A stretch of DNA of 64,000 bases from Strigamia acuminata (Eukaryota; Arthropoda; Chilopoda; Geophilomorpha; Linotaeniidae), in the NCBI GenBank assembly GCA_949358305.1, contig OX442315.1, forward strand, positions 12,736,427-12,800,426, read 5' to 3'. The stretch's first letter is position 1. Each line of letters starts with the position of its first letter. Below, in pieces: positions 32,615 to 43,865 of the stretch. The notes under the pieces are model-generated. The model had not been told where the DNA came from. It ran no database searches and saw only the letters and a program-made list of their open reading frames with translations. Both the position numbers and the translations under genes were made by a program.

Positions 32615-33610
32615 TATAGAAGGCCTACTGTTAACAACAAACAGCACTGCCAGTAAAAAATAGAATATATAATAAAATCCGATCTTGGGATCGGGCCCTT
32701 TAAGCCCATGTCCGGGGCCCTGATTAGGATTAAGTGAAATAATTAAAATCACTTTGCATCGCATCGCCAAATTATTGCTACGCGATGACGCTATTTTTTA
32801 TGACATAAAAATCGCTTCGCGACACGATTTGCGCCAAATTGCGCCTACAACTCAAAGACATAAAATTAGAATACACACCTCTGTCAAAACAAAAGTTGTG
32901 TTTGAAATTACATCACACAAAAAATAAGCAACATATAACCAAATGTTTATTTTTCCCAATATAATGAGCAAAAAATGAATTAAATAAACAAAATTTGATG
33001 GAAATTGATCAATTTTTTCAGAAGTTATCATGAAAAATGATTGGGCTTTGCAAGACACTAAATTAGAATCCTCAAGAATTAGAGGCGCAGAAGATTAGTA
33101 AAGCAGAACCGAAAGATGAGATAAACAAGGAAGTGGATAAAATTCAAAAGCTTGCCAGTACAAGTTGAAATCAAGACCAAATTCGGACCTCGAACGCACA
33201 AAATGTTTCCGTTATTCACAAACTTTTTTTTAAACCAACCAAATAAAACTCCAAAAACAATAAGTAAAAATCTTTCCTACCTGATGACGTCAAACTTGTC
33301 CTTTGGCACATTGAGGTCACAAAGGTTTAATCTTAATCACAAAACCAGAAACATGCTGATTAGATTGCTAAACAGTAAAAAGAAAAAAAAAGAATTAATT
33401 TACATGCCTACATCAAAACGCATTACAAAAATATAAAAAAAAAAAAAAAAACACCAAATTTAAATTCTGAGAAAACAAATTACATACACTTAGACCTCAA
33501 AATCATGACACCAAACCAACAAACCAACTCGGGTTTGGTAAAAATTCTCTCTACAATTTATTCCAATTTAATTTAACGCATTATTTTTTTTTCTCTATTT
33601 TCTATTTTAG
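32615..33610. other. Unit B non-coding sequence up to the glycine-rich relic
   Basis: Aligns with 28400-29640 of unit A, apart from an unshared AT-rich part at about 32750-33060 in place of the GC-rich stretch of unit A, and the deletion near 33535. No gene supported. Confidence 0.4.
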
Positions 33611-33955
33611 TTTTTCTACTTTTCCTCATTTTTCCTCCTCATCGCTTATTGCATCGAGTGCTCTCCAATTCCCAATGCCCAGCAACCGATCAGAGAAAAA
33701 CGCCAACTCATCTGCGGCCCAACCGGGCCCCGGGGACCGGGGCCGAACGGCGGCGGCGGCGGCGGCGCAGGCTGCATCAAAGTCGGCTTCGGACCCATCG
33801 CCGGCTCGGGGGGCGGCGGCGGCGGTGGGACGGGCGGAAACGGAGCGCGTGGAGGACACGGGAAGTCGGGTTCGCACGGCGGCGGCGGAGGCGGCGGTGG
33901 GGGCGGCGGTGGAAAGTTCTCCGGCGGCGGCGGCGGCGGCGGCGGCCGAAAATAG
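33611..33955 (+). pseudogene. Duplicate glycine-rich exon 2 without promoter or exon 1
   Basis: Starts at the conserved 3' splice site (TTTTAG ending 33610) and keeps an open frame of 115 codons to TAG: FFYFSSFFLLIAYCIECS, REKRQLICGP, then Gly runs ending GGRK. Differences from unit A include W to K (GKFSGG) and E to K. The promoter, start codon and splice donor region were deleted, so expression would need another first exon. The intact frame implies a young deletion or continued use through an unseen exon. Confidence 0.75.
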
Positions 33956-34310
33956 AACATCAACAACGCATTTTGCCAAATTAAATTTATTTATGAAAAA
34001 AATTTTTTTTTAATTTATTGGTCATTTGTAAAATTTTATTATTTTTAATTTAATATTTTTTTTTCCCCAGAAAATAAAAATGAACCAATAAAGGCTATTA
34101 GGGTTATTGGCCTATTACGTCATGTGGGGAAAATCCCTGCCAAGGTCACCTTTTGGAACACCAGTCCAAACCGGTATGGAAATCGAGTGCATACAAAATT
34201 AATTCGTTTTGTAATTTCACCTTCACTGCACCGAGCGCGACGAGTGAAAACACACGTAAGCAAACAATGTCTTGATTATCAATCGAAAATCTGAATCCCA
34301 GGTAACATCT

Positions 34311-34390
34311 GATAAAAGGAAATCCCCTTCGGTTGGTATTTCCCAATCAGGTGCTGTATAAAGCCACAACAGGTGCTCAACACATCAGTG
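34311..34390 (+). promoter_or_regulatory. Immune-type promoter: GATA, two kB-like sites, TATA, initiator
   Basis: In order: a GATA motif (TGATAA, 34310-34315), GGAAATCCCC at 34318-34327 (reverse complement GGGGATTTCC, a full match to GGGRNWYYCC), a near match GGTATTTCCC at 34334-34343 (one mismatch), TATAAAG at 34357-34363 and an arthropod-type initiator TCAGT at 34386-34390, about 30 bases from the TATA. GATA next to kB is typical of insect antimicrobial peptide promoters. Function is inferred. Confidence 0.65.
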
Positions 34391-34433
34391 CAAAGCCAAA
34401 AAAGTTTATACATCAGTAAGACAGACTCGAAAA

Positions 34434-35777
34434 TGGGACTTCATGTGGTGAGTTTATTCTAGGCTAAGTCAGTTTTGAGTCATACATTCAAAATTCGTTA
34501 TAACAAAGGCTCGTAGGTATTATTTCAAAAAAATTGTTTGTTATAACGAACAATTCGTTATATCAAAATTCGTTAAACTAAATTTTTTTCCACGGTCTTC
34601 TATGGCTGGCCAACCAAGTCATTTTCAACAATTCGTTATATCAAAACTCCACTATAACGCAAATCGTTATAACGAGGTTCGACTGTAATGACAAAGTTTG
34701 TTTGAAAAAAAATTTGGAGCGCATCGTTCATTTATTTAGTCAATGTTGAAATTTCTGCCCCTTTGAAATCCCAGCTTAACTTTAAGTTGGCTTTTCCTAA
34801 TTTATTTTTGCAGTTTTTGATGATTACCGTATTTTATCGATTAAGAGCCGCGGCTTTTATTCAAAACTGTCATTTTTGTCAGCAATTACAATTTCGATTT
34901 TTCGTTTGTTACGTTTGTTTAATGTAAGAAACGAAGTTTGAACGTCACGAACAAAGCGTACGTTCATCGTTCATGAGGTTAAATACGGAAACAATACCGT
35001 ACTTTTGCAAAAATACTGTATTCTTGGTGTCTCAGCCGCGGCTACTATTCTAGGGCGACTCTTAACCTTCCCATAGCCATGGCTGGTTACTACACCTGTG
35101 CAGCCATGGTCGGTCATTTCTGACTTCTTTTCAAAAATCCTACTGCACATGTGCACAATCACATTGTTCCTGGTGCAATCGCATTTTTACTGGTAGGAGC
35201 ACATGTTTTAGAACTAATTTTAATATGCCACCTAGTGCAAGCAGGTTGCAAAGCGGTGTACGGCGCTCCCATTATGGGTGTTTTATGTTATAAATATTAA
35301 ATTATCTTAATAATAATTGAAAAACTATTCATTTTTAGACATTATAAAATAAGAAAAAAAAGTTTTTGAGGAATAAAAGTTAACTTTCTTAATTAATTTT
35401 CAGGAAAAAAAGAATTACACTGATTCTTCCACTTCTGTAATTTTTTTGACCCACCATGGCTCAGGGAAGGTTAATCGGTAAAATACGGTATTTAAGACTT
35501 TTTCGATGTCCATTCTGTTTAAACAAACACCAAAAACAGCATAATCCCAAACTTTTTCTTTCTTTATCCAACTTCTGAACCTTTTCAGTTAACCATGATA
35601 CTCGTCGCCTGTCTCTTATCATCATCTTACGCCTGTCTTGGAGGAGGCGGTGGTAAAGGAGGCAGCGGCGGCAGCGGCGGAAGCGGCGGAGGAGGCGGCG
35701 GCGGCGGTGGCAAAAGTGGATCACCAGGAGCACCAGGTGGCAGTTTCGGCGGCGGCGGCGGAGGTGGTGGAAAATGA
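34434..35777 (+). CDS. Small secreted glycine-rich peptide
   Basis: Exons 34434-34448 (MGLHV) and 35589-35777 give 67 residues, in phase. MGLHVLTMILVACLLSSSYA is a signal peptide. The mature chain, about 46 residues, is CLGGGGGKGG followed by GS and G runs, a KSGSPGAPGGSF spacer and a GGGGK end. No conventional fold is expected. Lys among the Gly gives a basic peptide, as in some glycine-rich antimicrobial peptides. The kB/GATA promoter just upstream supports a defence role, but a cuticle or silk-like role is possible. The 1.1-kb intron is made largely of transposon sequence. AATAAA at 35805. The proline-rich reverse frame here is a shadow. Confidence 0.75.
34488..34687. mobile_element. Pogo/Tigger-like MITE in the glycine-rich gene intron
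   Basis: Repeated AATTCGTTATA units and an end reading CGAGGTTCGACTG, a common Tigger/pogo MITE terminus. The left end is degenerate (near TTCGTTATAAC), so boundaries are approximate. Confidence 0.5.
34825..35490. mobile_element. TIR element, ends TACCGTATTTTATCG, in the glycine-rich gene intron
   Basis: Left end TACCGTATTTTATCGATTAA, right end the complement of TACCGTATTTTACCGATTAA. The left 230 bases, with GAGCCGCGGC blocks, match the element at 37632-37890 in inverse orientation. The remaining interior has no gene. Confidence 0.6.
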
Positions 35778-37220
35778 AGATTTTTGAAAAAAGACAAATT
35801 TGTAAATAAAAGAAGTAATTCTAAACCTTTCTTTCCTTGGTAAATAAAACAAAATCAGTCAATTTTATGTGTCACCAGATGGCATTGATATTCATAGACG
35901 TAAACAGTGAACAGATGGAGTTAAACCCGCTTTTAAACTCCCCTTATATATCACCACTTGAGTTACACAGCAAAGTGAATACATTAGCTCAATTAATGCC
36001 CTCATAAAGACAGCAAAGTGGAGCCAAGAAAAAAACCTAGTAATAGATTATAGAGGGCGTTTTAAAAAATGACACCAAACCAATTTTGTCAAACTAAATC
36101 AACATTTAAATTTTAAATTCTCAGACAAAAGCTTCCAGCAACGGCGCATTTTGGTGTGGCCAAACCAACACACGACAGCAAAAAGTGGCATAAATATTTA
36201 AAAAGTGATAGCGCGTCTCGTTCTGGTACAAGATCTCGTCTCGGGACCTTCTGATCTCGTCTCGGAAAACCGAGACTTGAAAACGGCCGAGATGGTGGAT
36301 GGTGTGTTCTGTGCTTGGATTGTATCGGATGGAACTGGACATTGTTGGATGGAATTGAACACGAGGCAGTCGCTGTATGAATATTTGAATGAATGACTTT
36401 ATTTGCATGAAAGTACAGGTGGCGCTGTACGCGATCTCGTAATGTCATGAGAACGCGACGTGCATGACGTGCATCACAAAATAACAAGTAAACAAACGAA
36501 AGAATTGGAGTGACGAACACTCCACTGGAAGTATAAGCACAGACTTTATCAGAAAACACCAAAATTTCTCTTGACAAACCTTAACTGCGTGCAATATTGA
36601 GGCCTTAAGTAACTTTAGTTGATTTCACGACGCGTTTTACATCAAAATTACTATGCAACTAGTTTATAATCATACCTTAATCATTACTCGTAAATACAAT
36701 TCACTTTAGGCATCAATATACTGACCCCAGCTAATATTTTCACTCATAAAGTGGCAATTTAATTTATACCTTTAAATACAAAACCAAAAAAAAAAATTAA
36801 AAAAAAAAAAAAATTAAAAATCTTAAAAAAAAAACCAATTTAATCAACTTTCTAATCCACAATTAATTTTCCCAATTTCTTCCACCATTTCAAAACAAAT
36901 ACATTTATTTCCCCCCCAACACTTTATCTCGCACCAACCCAACCAAGCTTAATAAATTCCATCAAAACACAGCGTTATCAAGCTCCCAATTAATCAGCTT
37001 ACCCACCTGTTCAGTTTCCATAGAGAAGGTCAGGTGTCCCCGCTGCACCAATCCTGACCCCGCCAACCCGTGATGCAAGCGCGGGAGGCGTGTCGCATGC
37101 TCAGTACGCAGTGGGCGGATCTGCAACACAGACGCATGCGTTGTCCCCTGCGCCACACATGTGGGAGGGGGGAAGGCAGCTGGAGGCAGCGTGTGGGTGT
37201 GGACGAGCGGGTGTGTTGAG
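35778..37220. other. Intergenic between the glycine-rich and bHLH genes
   Basis: AT-rich to about 36120. A stretch at 36195-36290 has GATCTCGTCTCGG units like the edge of a DNA transposon. A/T runs at 36785-36835. From about 36990 the sequence becomes GC-richer with CATGCG motifs, consistent with a 5' untranslated/promoter region of the bHLH gene. No other gene seen. Confidence 0.4.
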
Positions 37221-39416
37221 ATGGAATCGGGTTTAGAATCAGCTCTACGCCTTCATATAGACTTGATGCCAACTATGCCCGTTCTGCCAAACATCACTCC
37301 AGGTCTGGTACCTGTCGTCGAGTCCGAACAATGTCGACTTCGGGATTGTTCGAGCCCGCAACCGGTGCATCGACAGGGAGACAATGAATCACTCATCAAC
37401 GGGCACAACCACCAAAGTAAGTCGCAACTTCTGTCTAACACTCTCTACGCAGCCGCACGCACGTTTCGACGTACAATGAAGCAAAATTATGATTATACTA
37501 AGCAAATAAATGTTGCTAACTTAGTTTTTGTTAAGTTTGACAAAGCCATTAGCAGTGCCGGATAACCAAAGAGTAAACACCGGCCTACAAGACCCGCGTC
37601 TTTTAGGGGCCCCTTTGCAACAGATAAAAAATACCGTATTTTATACCGATTAAGAGTGGGCTTCGAATATCAGCCGCTGCTAAGACACCAAGAATACCGT
37701 ATTTTTTCAAAAGTATGGTATTGTTTCCGTATTTAACCTCATGAACCATGAACGGACGCTTTGTTCGTGACGTTCAGACTTCATTTTTTACATTAAACAA
37801 ATGTAACAAACGAAAAACCGAAATTGTAATTGCTGACAAAAATGGCAGTTTTGAATAAGAGCCGCGGCTCTTAATCGTTAAAATACGGTAATATGATTTG
37901 ATATTGGAAGAAAATTACAATGGACCAATACTGATTATAATATCGGACATTTATGTCTGTCAAATAAAGATAGACTCATTCTATTTGTAAGATGAGATTG
38001 AAAACTTGGGACTAGATTTCCCCATCCCAATTCAGTTAGAGTTTACAACAAGAGAAAATATACAACAGACCAAATCAATAAATCCAACTCGAAAAATCTC
38101 TAACTCAGACTCTTTTGGTAAGCAAAACATCTCGACATCACAATGACCAGACCATAGACCCTAGTTAAAAGGGGCTTTAGCAAGACAACTTGGCCCAGGC
38201 CTTTAGACCAGTGGTTCTTAAGTAGAAACAAACAAGTAAAGTCAATTTTGTGTTTTAGTTTTGTAAATAATAAATGGTAAAAAAAAATCTATGCATTGTG
38301 CATTTATAGATTTTATTCAAAAAGGCTCCAATATTCGTGACTGGCCCGCAAGAGCGGATCGAGATAACCTAAACAACAAGAAGGTGGCCATTCTGGTTCA
38401 ATTTTTCACATAGAAAATTTGAATGTTTTTGGCCAAAAATTATTTTTTTGGCTAAAAATTGGATGTTTTGTTCAAAAATTGGATGTTTTGTTCAAAAATT
38501 GGATGTTTTGTTCAAAAAAATGGATGTTTTTGATAAAAGAAATAAACTTTTAATCTAAAAAATTAAACTTTTGATCCAAAAAATAAACTTTTGGTCCAGA
38601 AAAATGAACTTTTAGTCCAGAAAAATGAGCTTTTGATCCAAAAAATAAACTTTTAGTCAAGAAAAATGAACTTTTAGTCAAGAAAAATGAACTTTTGGTC
38701 CAGAAAAATAAACTTTTGGTCCAGAAAAATGAACTTTTAATCAAGAAAAATGAACTTTTGGTCCCGAAAAATGAACTTCTACTCCAAAAAACAAAATTTT
38801 TCCAGTGCTCAAAAGCTTTCCCTTTCCCCCCGGACCCGTCCCAGCCGGCCCGCACGTTAACCTCCCCGTTACTGAATTGTCTTTCTATTTTTCTCCCTTT
38901 ATTGGATTCATCCAAGTTGGACACAAGGAACTGAGCGGCAGCAAGTCATCCCCATCCAGTGGCTCCAGCAAGAAAGCGAGGCAAGGCAAAACTCTGAGGC
39001 TAAGTATCAACGCCAGGGAAAGAAGACGAATGCACGATCTGAACGATGCACTGGACGAACTTCGAGCCGTCATCCCATACGCACATTCGCCGTCTGTCCG
39101 CAAACTGTCCAAAATCGCTACTCTTCTGCTGGCCAAAAACTACATCCTCATGCAAGCCAACGCCCTTGAAGAAATGAGAAGGATCATCAGCTACATGAAC
39201 CAAACGGCGGCCACCCCCGTCGCCATCCCCGGCCTGCCGCCGGGGAGTCCGGTGCCGCCGCCCGTGCCGCAGCCGCCGGCCGCCTACATCGATTATCCGC
39301 CGTCGTCCACCTTCACGAGGCTTCCGCCGCAGAACGACCGGAGTCCGCACAACAAATGCAACCACTCCCACATGTACACGACAACGAACTGCAAACATTG
39401 CACAGATAAAGTCTAG
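37221..39416 (+). CDS. Oli: bHLH transcription factor of the Oli/BHLHE22 family
   Basis: Exons 37221-37416 and 38917-39416 join in phase 1 and give 231 residues (Drosophila Oli is of similar size). Exon 1 ([20 protein letters not shown]) is a variable N-terminus. Exon 2 holds a Ser/Lys linker and the bHLH at about 92-150: [20 protein letters not shown], then [20 protein letters not shown], then [25 protein letters not shown]-x-R is the E-box-contacting basic region. The sequence is close to vertebrate BHLHE22/BHLHE23 and insect Oli, nuclear repressors acting in neuronal specification. A Pro-rich, then His/Cys-bearing tail follows. The ATG at 37221 is chosen because the longer upstream frame opens only with GTG. 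The intron (37417-38916) holds a TIR element and a tandem repeat. An additional upstream coding exon cannot be excluded. Confidence 0.88.
37632..37890. mobile_element. TACCGTATTTTA-type TIR element in the bHLH intron
   Basis: 259 bases with ends TACCGTATTTTATACCGATT and the complement of TACCGTATTTTAACGATTAA. Inverse match to 34825-35075, including GTTACATTTG-like and CCGCGGC blocks. Confidence 0.6.
38440..38795 (+). repeat. AT-rich minisatellite in the bHLH intron, units 20-22 bases
   Basis: About four copies of GGATGTTTTGTTCAAAAATT, then about a dozen copies of AAAAATGAACTTTTGGTCCAG with changes. It lies just upstream of the splice acceptor used for the bHLH exon. Frames on either strand are repeat translations. 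Confidence 0.8.
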
Positions 39417-39783
39417 CAAATGCGCAACGACAAAGATAAGTAACAGAAAGCAAAAGACGTTTGTCGTGTTAGGATAAAGTGTAGTTCTCTCTGCAGTATT
39501 GTGTAAATGTTGATGTTTTGTATGTCAATTGTAGCATTAGTTGAGGAAACAGTATATAGCTAAGACTCGTCTATATTATACTGTTATTTAAACTTATGCC
39601 CATTGTAGATACAGAAAAGAAAATCATCAATAAATGTGATTCATGTTGTAGAAAGAAAATAGATTTAAGTGTTATTCGTATGTCGATGTTGAGCAATGCG
39701 TGTTGGATTAAGTCAAGGTAAGAAGTTGTTCTCATATCTCAACTTTTTCAATTTAGCACCACGGTGCATTTTGGAAAAATATT
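39417..39783. other. 3' untranslated region of the bHLH gene, probable
   Basis: Contains ATCAATAAATG (AATAAA near 39629) about 215 bases after the stop, a plausible polyadenylation signal. No other gene. Confidence 0.45.
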
Positions 39784-39999
39784 TACCGTATCTTATCGAT
39801 TAACCCTATAGCAGTATACCAACCTAAAAAAAAATCCCTTAATCACCCAACCAGGGTCGTTTTTGACCCCGAGCCGAAAACTTTTTTCCAAAAACAAGTG
39901 AAAATGATTTTATTCTCCGAGTATTTCATATTTATGAAGAAATTTAAGCAATTCGGTATTTGTCAAAAAAGAGCGACTCTTAATCGATGAAATACGGTA
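39784..39999. mobile_element. Third TACCGTATTTTA-type element
   Basis: 216 bases between TACCGTATCTTATCGATTAA and a right end whose complement is TACCGTATTTCATCGATTAA. The interior differs from the other two copies (GGGTCGTTTTTGACCCC palindrome). Confidence 0.55.
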
Positions 40000-40009
40000 T
40001 ATAAATTAA

Positions 40010-42065
40010 TTTTAATTTTAATATCGGTGCAGGTATCGGTATCGGCCGATATTCGGTTGCCGATTATCGGTATCGTCGATACTGCAAAATATCGATATCG
40101 GTCAAAGTCTAATTCTAATGCTGTCCGTATATTACAACCCGATTTCATTATAACGTTGTGCTAAAAACGTTACTGGTCAAACCTTGTTCTTAGTTCACCT
40201 TCTGCAACAGGGGTCTCCGATGACAGTTGGCACAGTCGCAAATCAAAAATATTTGATTCTTATATACGAAGGGGTACCCAAAAATAACCGCAATTCTCTT
40301 CCAATGGACAGACCCCTTCTAGTACAAGCTTCCCCTGCTAGGTGAGTCTTCTGGGAATCTCTGGAGTTGTTGTCGAGAACCACCGACCTACAAACATAAA
40401 AAAAGACTATAAGACTAGAATTACTTCCACTTGATGGAATGCTTGATACAATTTCCAGTTGATAATTATGCATATCCATTCCCAATTCCCCCGTATTTAT
40501 CCATTACCCCCCAAAAATACCCATCTCCCTCACCCCTCAATCATTAAGTAATGTTTTCCCCTTCTTTCCAATGGATCAAAATGGAAGACCATTATTCTAA
40601 TGATTTCAAGACAAATATCAAATCACAGCACGGTCATTTAAAACCAAATGATTTTTATCCCCATTGGTTTAACATGGAGATATGAAGCAAAGATTACACA
40701 TCAATTTAAAACTGCAGAAACTCCACCATGTGCTATCAAATCGTGTATGGCCCATATGGGCCATTGCCAAGCAGTTAAAATCTACTTGTTAACAACAATG
40801 TAACCTGTGTCACAATGGACAAGTGGTCCAGTACAGCGTGCACTGCTTATTTATTCACCACACCTGTTGTGGCATATGGGTCCTTCATCACAGATGGCTG
40901 CCTAACGACCCACACGAGAAGAGAGGGGGACCTGACAAAAACCTGACGTCAATAATTGGTGCGGTAGAGAAGGGGAAAAGCGAGCAGGGGGTCATCGAAA
41001 CCTCATATACCAGTCGTGATGGATACAGCCGTGCCACGCGACTAGATTTGTCAAAGCCACGTGCGAGAAGCCTGGCCGGAGGTGTTCCTTTCAATGCAAC
41101 AGCTCAAAATGGCCAACGCAACTGTCAACAAAATTGACCGTGAAAACTGAGCCCGAGCTCCAGTTACGCAACGGTCAAGTTGACACACGCTTTGTACACT
41201 ATTTTCTCTTATTTTTACACTAAAAAAAAATAAATTTTATACGACCCCGCTTTCTTTTTTCCACCTAACCTAACGTAACCTAACCTGTCCGTGATGATGT
41301 ACGAAGCTTTTAGTGTAGAAATAAAGGAAAATAGTGTTGGTATTCAGAAATTTAGTGTAAAAGTCAGGGATTTTTAGTGTAAAATATAAGGGAAAATAAC
41401 TGTACTAATAATATAATCTCTTACTCTATCGTTGTTGTAAAATTTTAGTACTTTTGCTTGCTAGTGCGAACCAGGCTTTAAGTTGAAGCGCGTGTTTTGT
41501 TTGGGGTTAGAGCAGGTGATGAGCAGGTCGATGACGGGCGAAGGTGAGCCAAAGAGATGTAGAAATTTGATTAAGTGTGCTCAATTACACTTGTGTTTCT
41601 ATGTTAATTCTTTTGCACGCAGATAAGGCTCGGGGATTTTAAGTAAATCTCGCAAACTGAATTAATGGCTTCCGTTTGTAATTCCGCAAACGGTTGTGCG
41701 GCTTAACGCAAAACCTCGTTTAAAAACACTCGACAAATTGAAATTGTCAATCAAAAACGCATTCAAACTGACAATAAGCTTAGGGGGTAAAAAAAAAATT
41801 ACTGAATCCGAAATGTTATTTAGGCTAAAACAACCTTTCAAAACAATCAGCTGTTTGGGAAACCAACAACGACAAATGCAACCCCCAAGTCAAACAGCAA
41901 GAAGTAGATGCGCTACAAACAGTCCACCACATATACTGTATAATACAGACTTTGACCGATATCAATATTTTGCAGTATCGCCGATACCGATAATCGGCAA
42001 CCGAATATCGGCCGATACCGATATCTGCGCCGATATTAAAATTAAAATTAAAATTAAAATTAACT
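40010..42065. repeat. Inverted pair of ATCGGTATCGG repeats and sequence between
   Basis: A block at about 40025-40115 (GGTATCGGTATCGGCCGATA and onward) reappears in inverse at about 41950-42040. Such ATCGG-rich ends are known from hAT-type elements. Between them is non-coding sequence, with AATTGGTGCGGTAGAGAAGG-type moderately GC-rich DNA at 40880-41160 that I do not recognise. Confidence 0.5.
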
Positions 42066-43406
42066 GCAGCTTTAAACACCAGGCGCATTCACGGAGTCAT
42101 TAGGTGCATTCAATTCTAAAATAGCTTTCAAAAACCGTTTTTCGTCGTTTTCCGAAAACGATGAAAACGGTTTTCAACATTGAGCAGCGTTATTTCGGGT
42201 TGAATTGTTCTGAAGAGAAAAATGTAAATATATTTAATTTAATAGTAATGTAAGTTTATTTAAATTAATAGTATTATTGTTTATATTTTTTAAGCCAGAC
42301 TAAATGTAAATGTTCCCTTTCTTTTACGCATTTAAAAAACCGGCCTTTAAATAACTTTGTCGCTCAAACTTCGGTCTAAAAAATCAGTTTAAACTGTTTC
42401 CAATTACATAAACTAATATATCTGCTGGTGAAATGCTTATTTGCAGCAAAAACTTGTAAATTTACAGGGGGGGAAAGCAAGGCGGGGGAAGCAAATGTTG
42501 ATTATCTGCAAATCAAGATGTAGGGTGTTGATAAATGAGAATAAAAGTGACGTCACGGCATGGCGGATCAGCATTCGAGGCTGGTGTTTAGACTTTAACC
42601 AGATGGTGGATAGACAATAGGTTGACAAAAGAGGCAAGTGCAGTGGCAGTTGGGTATGGCGGATCCATTGGCTACACTCGGGGCTAACCCTCATTACTTT
42701 GGCATTGACTTTCTATTGGTAACACGTTAATCCCCCCTGCTGAGTACGAGTGAAGAGGGGGAGCAACAACAAACCCACACCGAGTAAAAAGACCAGCCAG
42801 ATGGTGGGTGAAGGTGAAGCACAAGTTGCTGCTTTAAAGAACAAATCCTAATCACAAATACATTTTACCATCTGCTTAGAAATAGAGCCAAATCACAGAA
42901 AATTAAGAAAACGGGTCACCGCTAACTGACTTATCATATATGACTTAGCCAGAGCCTTCTTAATACGTTTAAATGCCTTGCGCGAAAAATATCAGGTGCT
43001 TCTTGCCCCTTGTGATACTTCGTCGGAGAAAAAATTTAAACACTATACCACACCAAACAAGTAAAATGCAGGGAAGCATTACATATTAGACTTCTAAACC
43101 CTGTCCCTCTGTCTTGAAAAATCCATAGGCAAAATTGCGTCGACAGTATGTATGTACGCATTCTGTATACAATTTCAATTAAAGGTCGGCCCTTGATTTT
43201 ACTTCGTGTCAAAAAGTTGCGTTTGTATTTATAAGCCGCGACTTTTATGGAAAAAATGCATTAAATGGGAAAAATACATAATTTTTAGACAGTATAGCAG
43301 TAGACAATTCTGCGCAATAAACAATTTTAGATTTTTATGTTGCAAAATATAAAATTTAGTGTTTGAATTTGGCATACTGGGCGCACACTGCATTATACAG
43401 ATCGAG
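42066..43406. other. Intergenic, nothing recognised
   Basis: Includes a TTAGGTGCATTCAA motif (42100) shared with 28043, 31837 and 49790, and a CGTTTTC/GAAAACG inverted run at 42125-42180. No gene or RNA seen. Confidence 0.35.
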
Positions 43407-43582
43407 GGGGCCGATATTCACTCGTATTTCGTACAAATTTTCAAATCAAATCGCAAGATTTGCTAATTTTCAACGAGATTTCAACAAAATTTTGTAAATT
43501 TTCAATTGATTCGCTAGATTTGCCGCTGATTTGCAAATCACAAAGATTTTACACGAAGATTTACTTGAACGTCGGCCCCCGA
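43407..43582. mobile_element. Compact TIR element, ends GGGGGCCGATATTCA
   Basis: Left end GGGGGCCGATATTCACTCGT, right end whose complement is CGGGGGCCGACGTTCAAGTA. The interior has CAAATC/GATTTG units. A much longer relative with an expanded interior is at 56409-57222. Confidence 0.6.
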
Positions 43583-43706
43583 CAACACGGGGATAATTCG
43601 TTGTCCGCAATCTCGCTATAACATCTTTTCACTTGACCCAATTTCAAATGAAACAAGACAGTTCCATCAAAATTCTCCAAATCAACCTGTACGCAATTGA
43701 ATTACA

Positions 43707-43865
43707 GTAGAACGCTGATCACCCGAACAACCGGTTATCCAAACAGCAATAATCGATTTTTTATCTATTTTTTAAATTGATTTTAATCTACATACATAAA
43801 CCTAATGTCCAATTACGCAAACAAATTGGGTTACATAAATTAGTTCGAATAATCGGCGTTCTACT
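43707..43865. mobile_element. Tigger/pogo-like MITE
   Basis: Left end CAGTAGAACGCTGATCACCC and right end CGAATAATCGGCGTTCTACT-G are inverted copies. Left flank TA is present, right flank is CA. 159 bases, no coding capacity. Confidence 0.65.

Larger units (their letters stand above)
30355..34306 (+). repeat. Tandem segmental duplication, unit B
   Basis: Repeats unit A in order but is about 0.9 kb longer through insertions at 30640-31020, about 31427-31747 and 32193-32614, and lacks about 220 bases covering the promoter and exon 1 of the glycine-rich gene (joined at GGGTTTGGTAAAAATTC, near 33535). It ends at GGTAACATC, about 50 bases upstream of the TATA box of the next glycine-rich gene. Confidence 0.85.

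Noticed and set aside
36113-36577. 154-residue reverse-strand frame
   Set aside because: Low-complexity, overlaps GATCTCGTCTCGG repeat sequence, and shows no domain or splice context.
38550-38924. 124-residue reverse frame rich in SSFF
   Set aside because: Repeat translation of the 21-22-base array in the bHLH intron.
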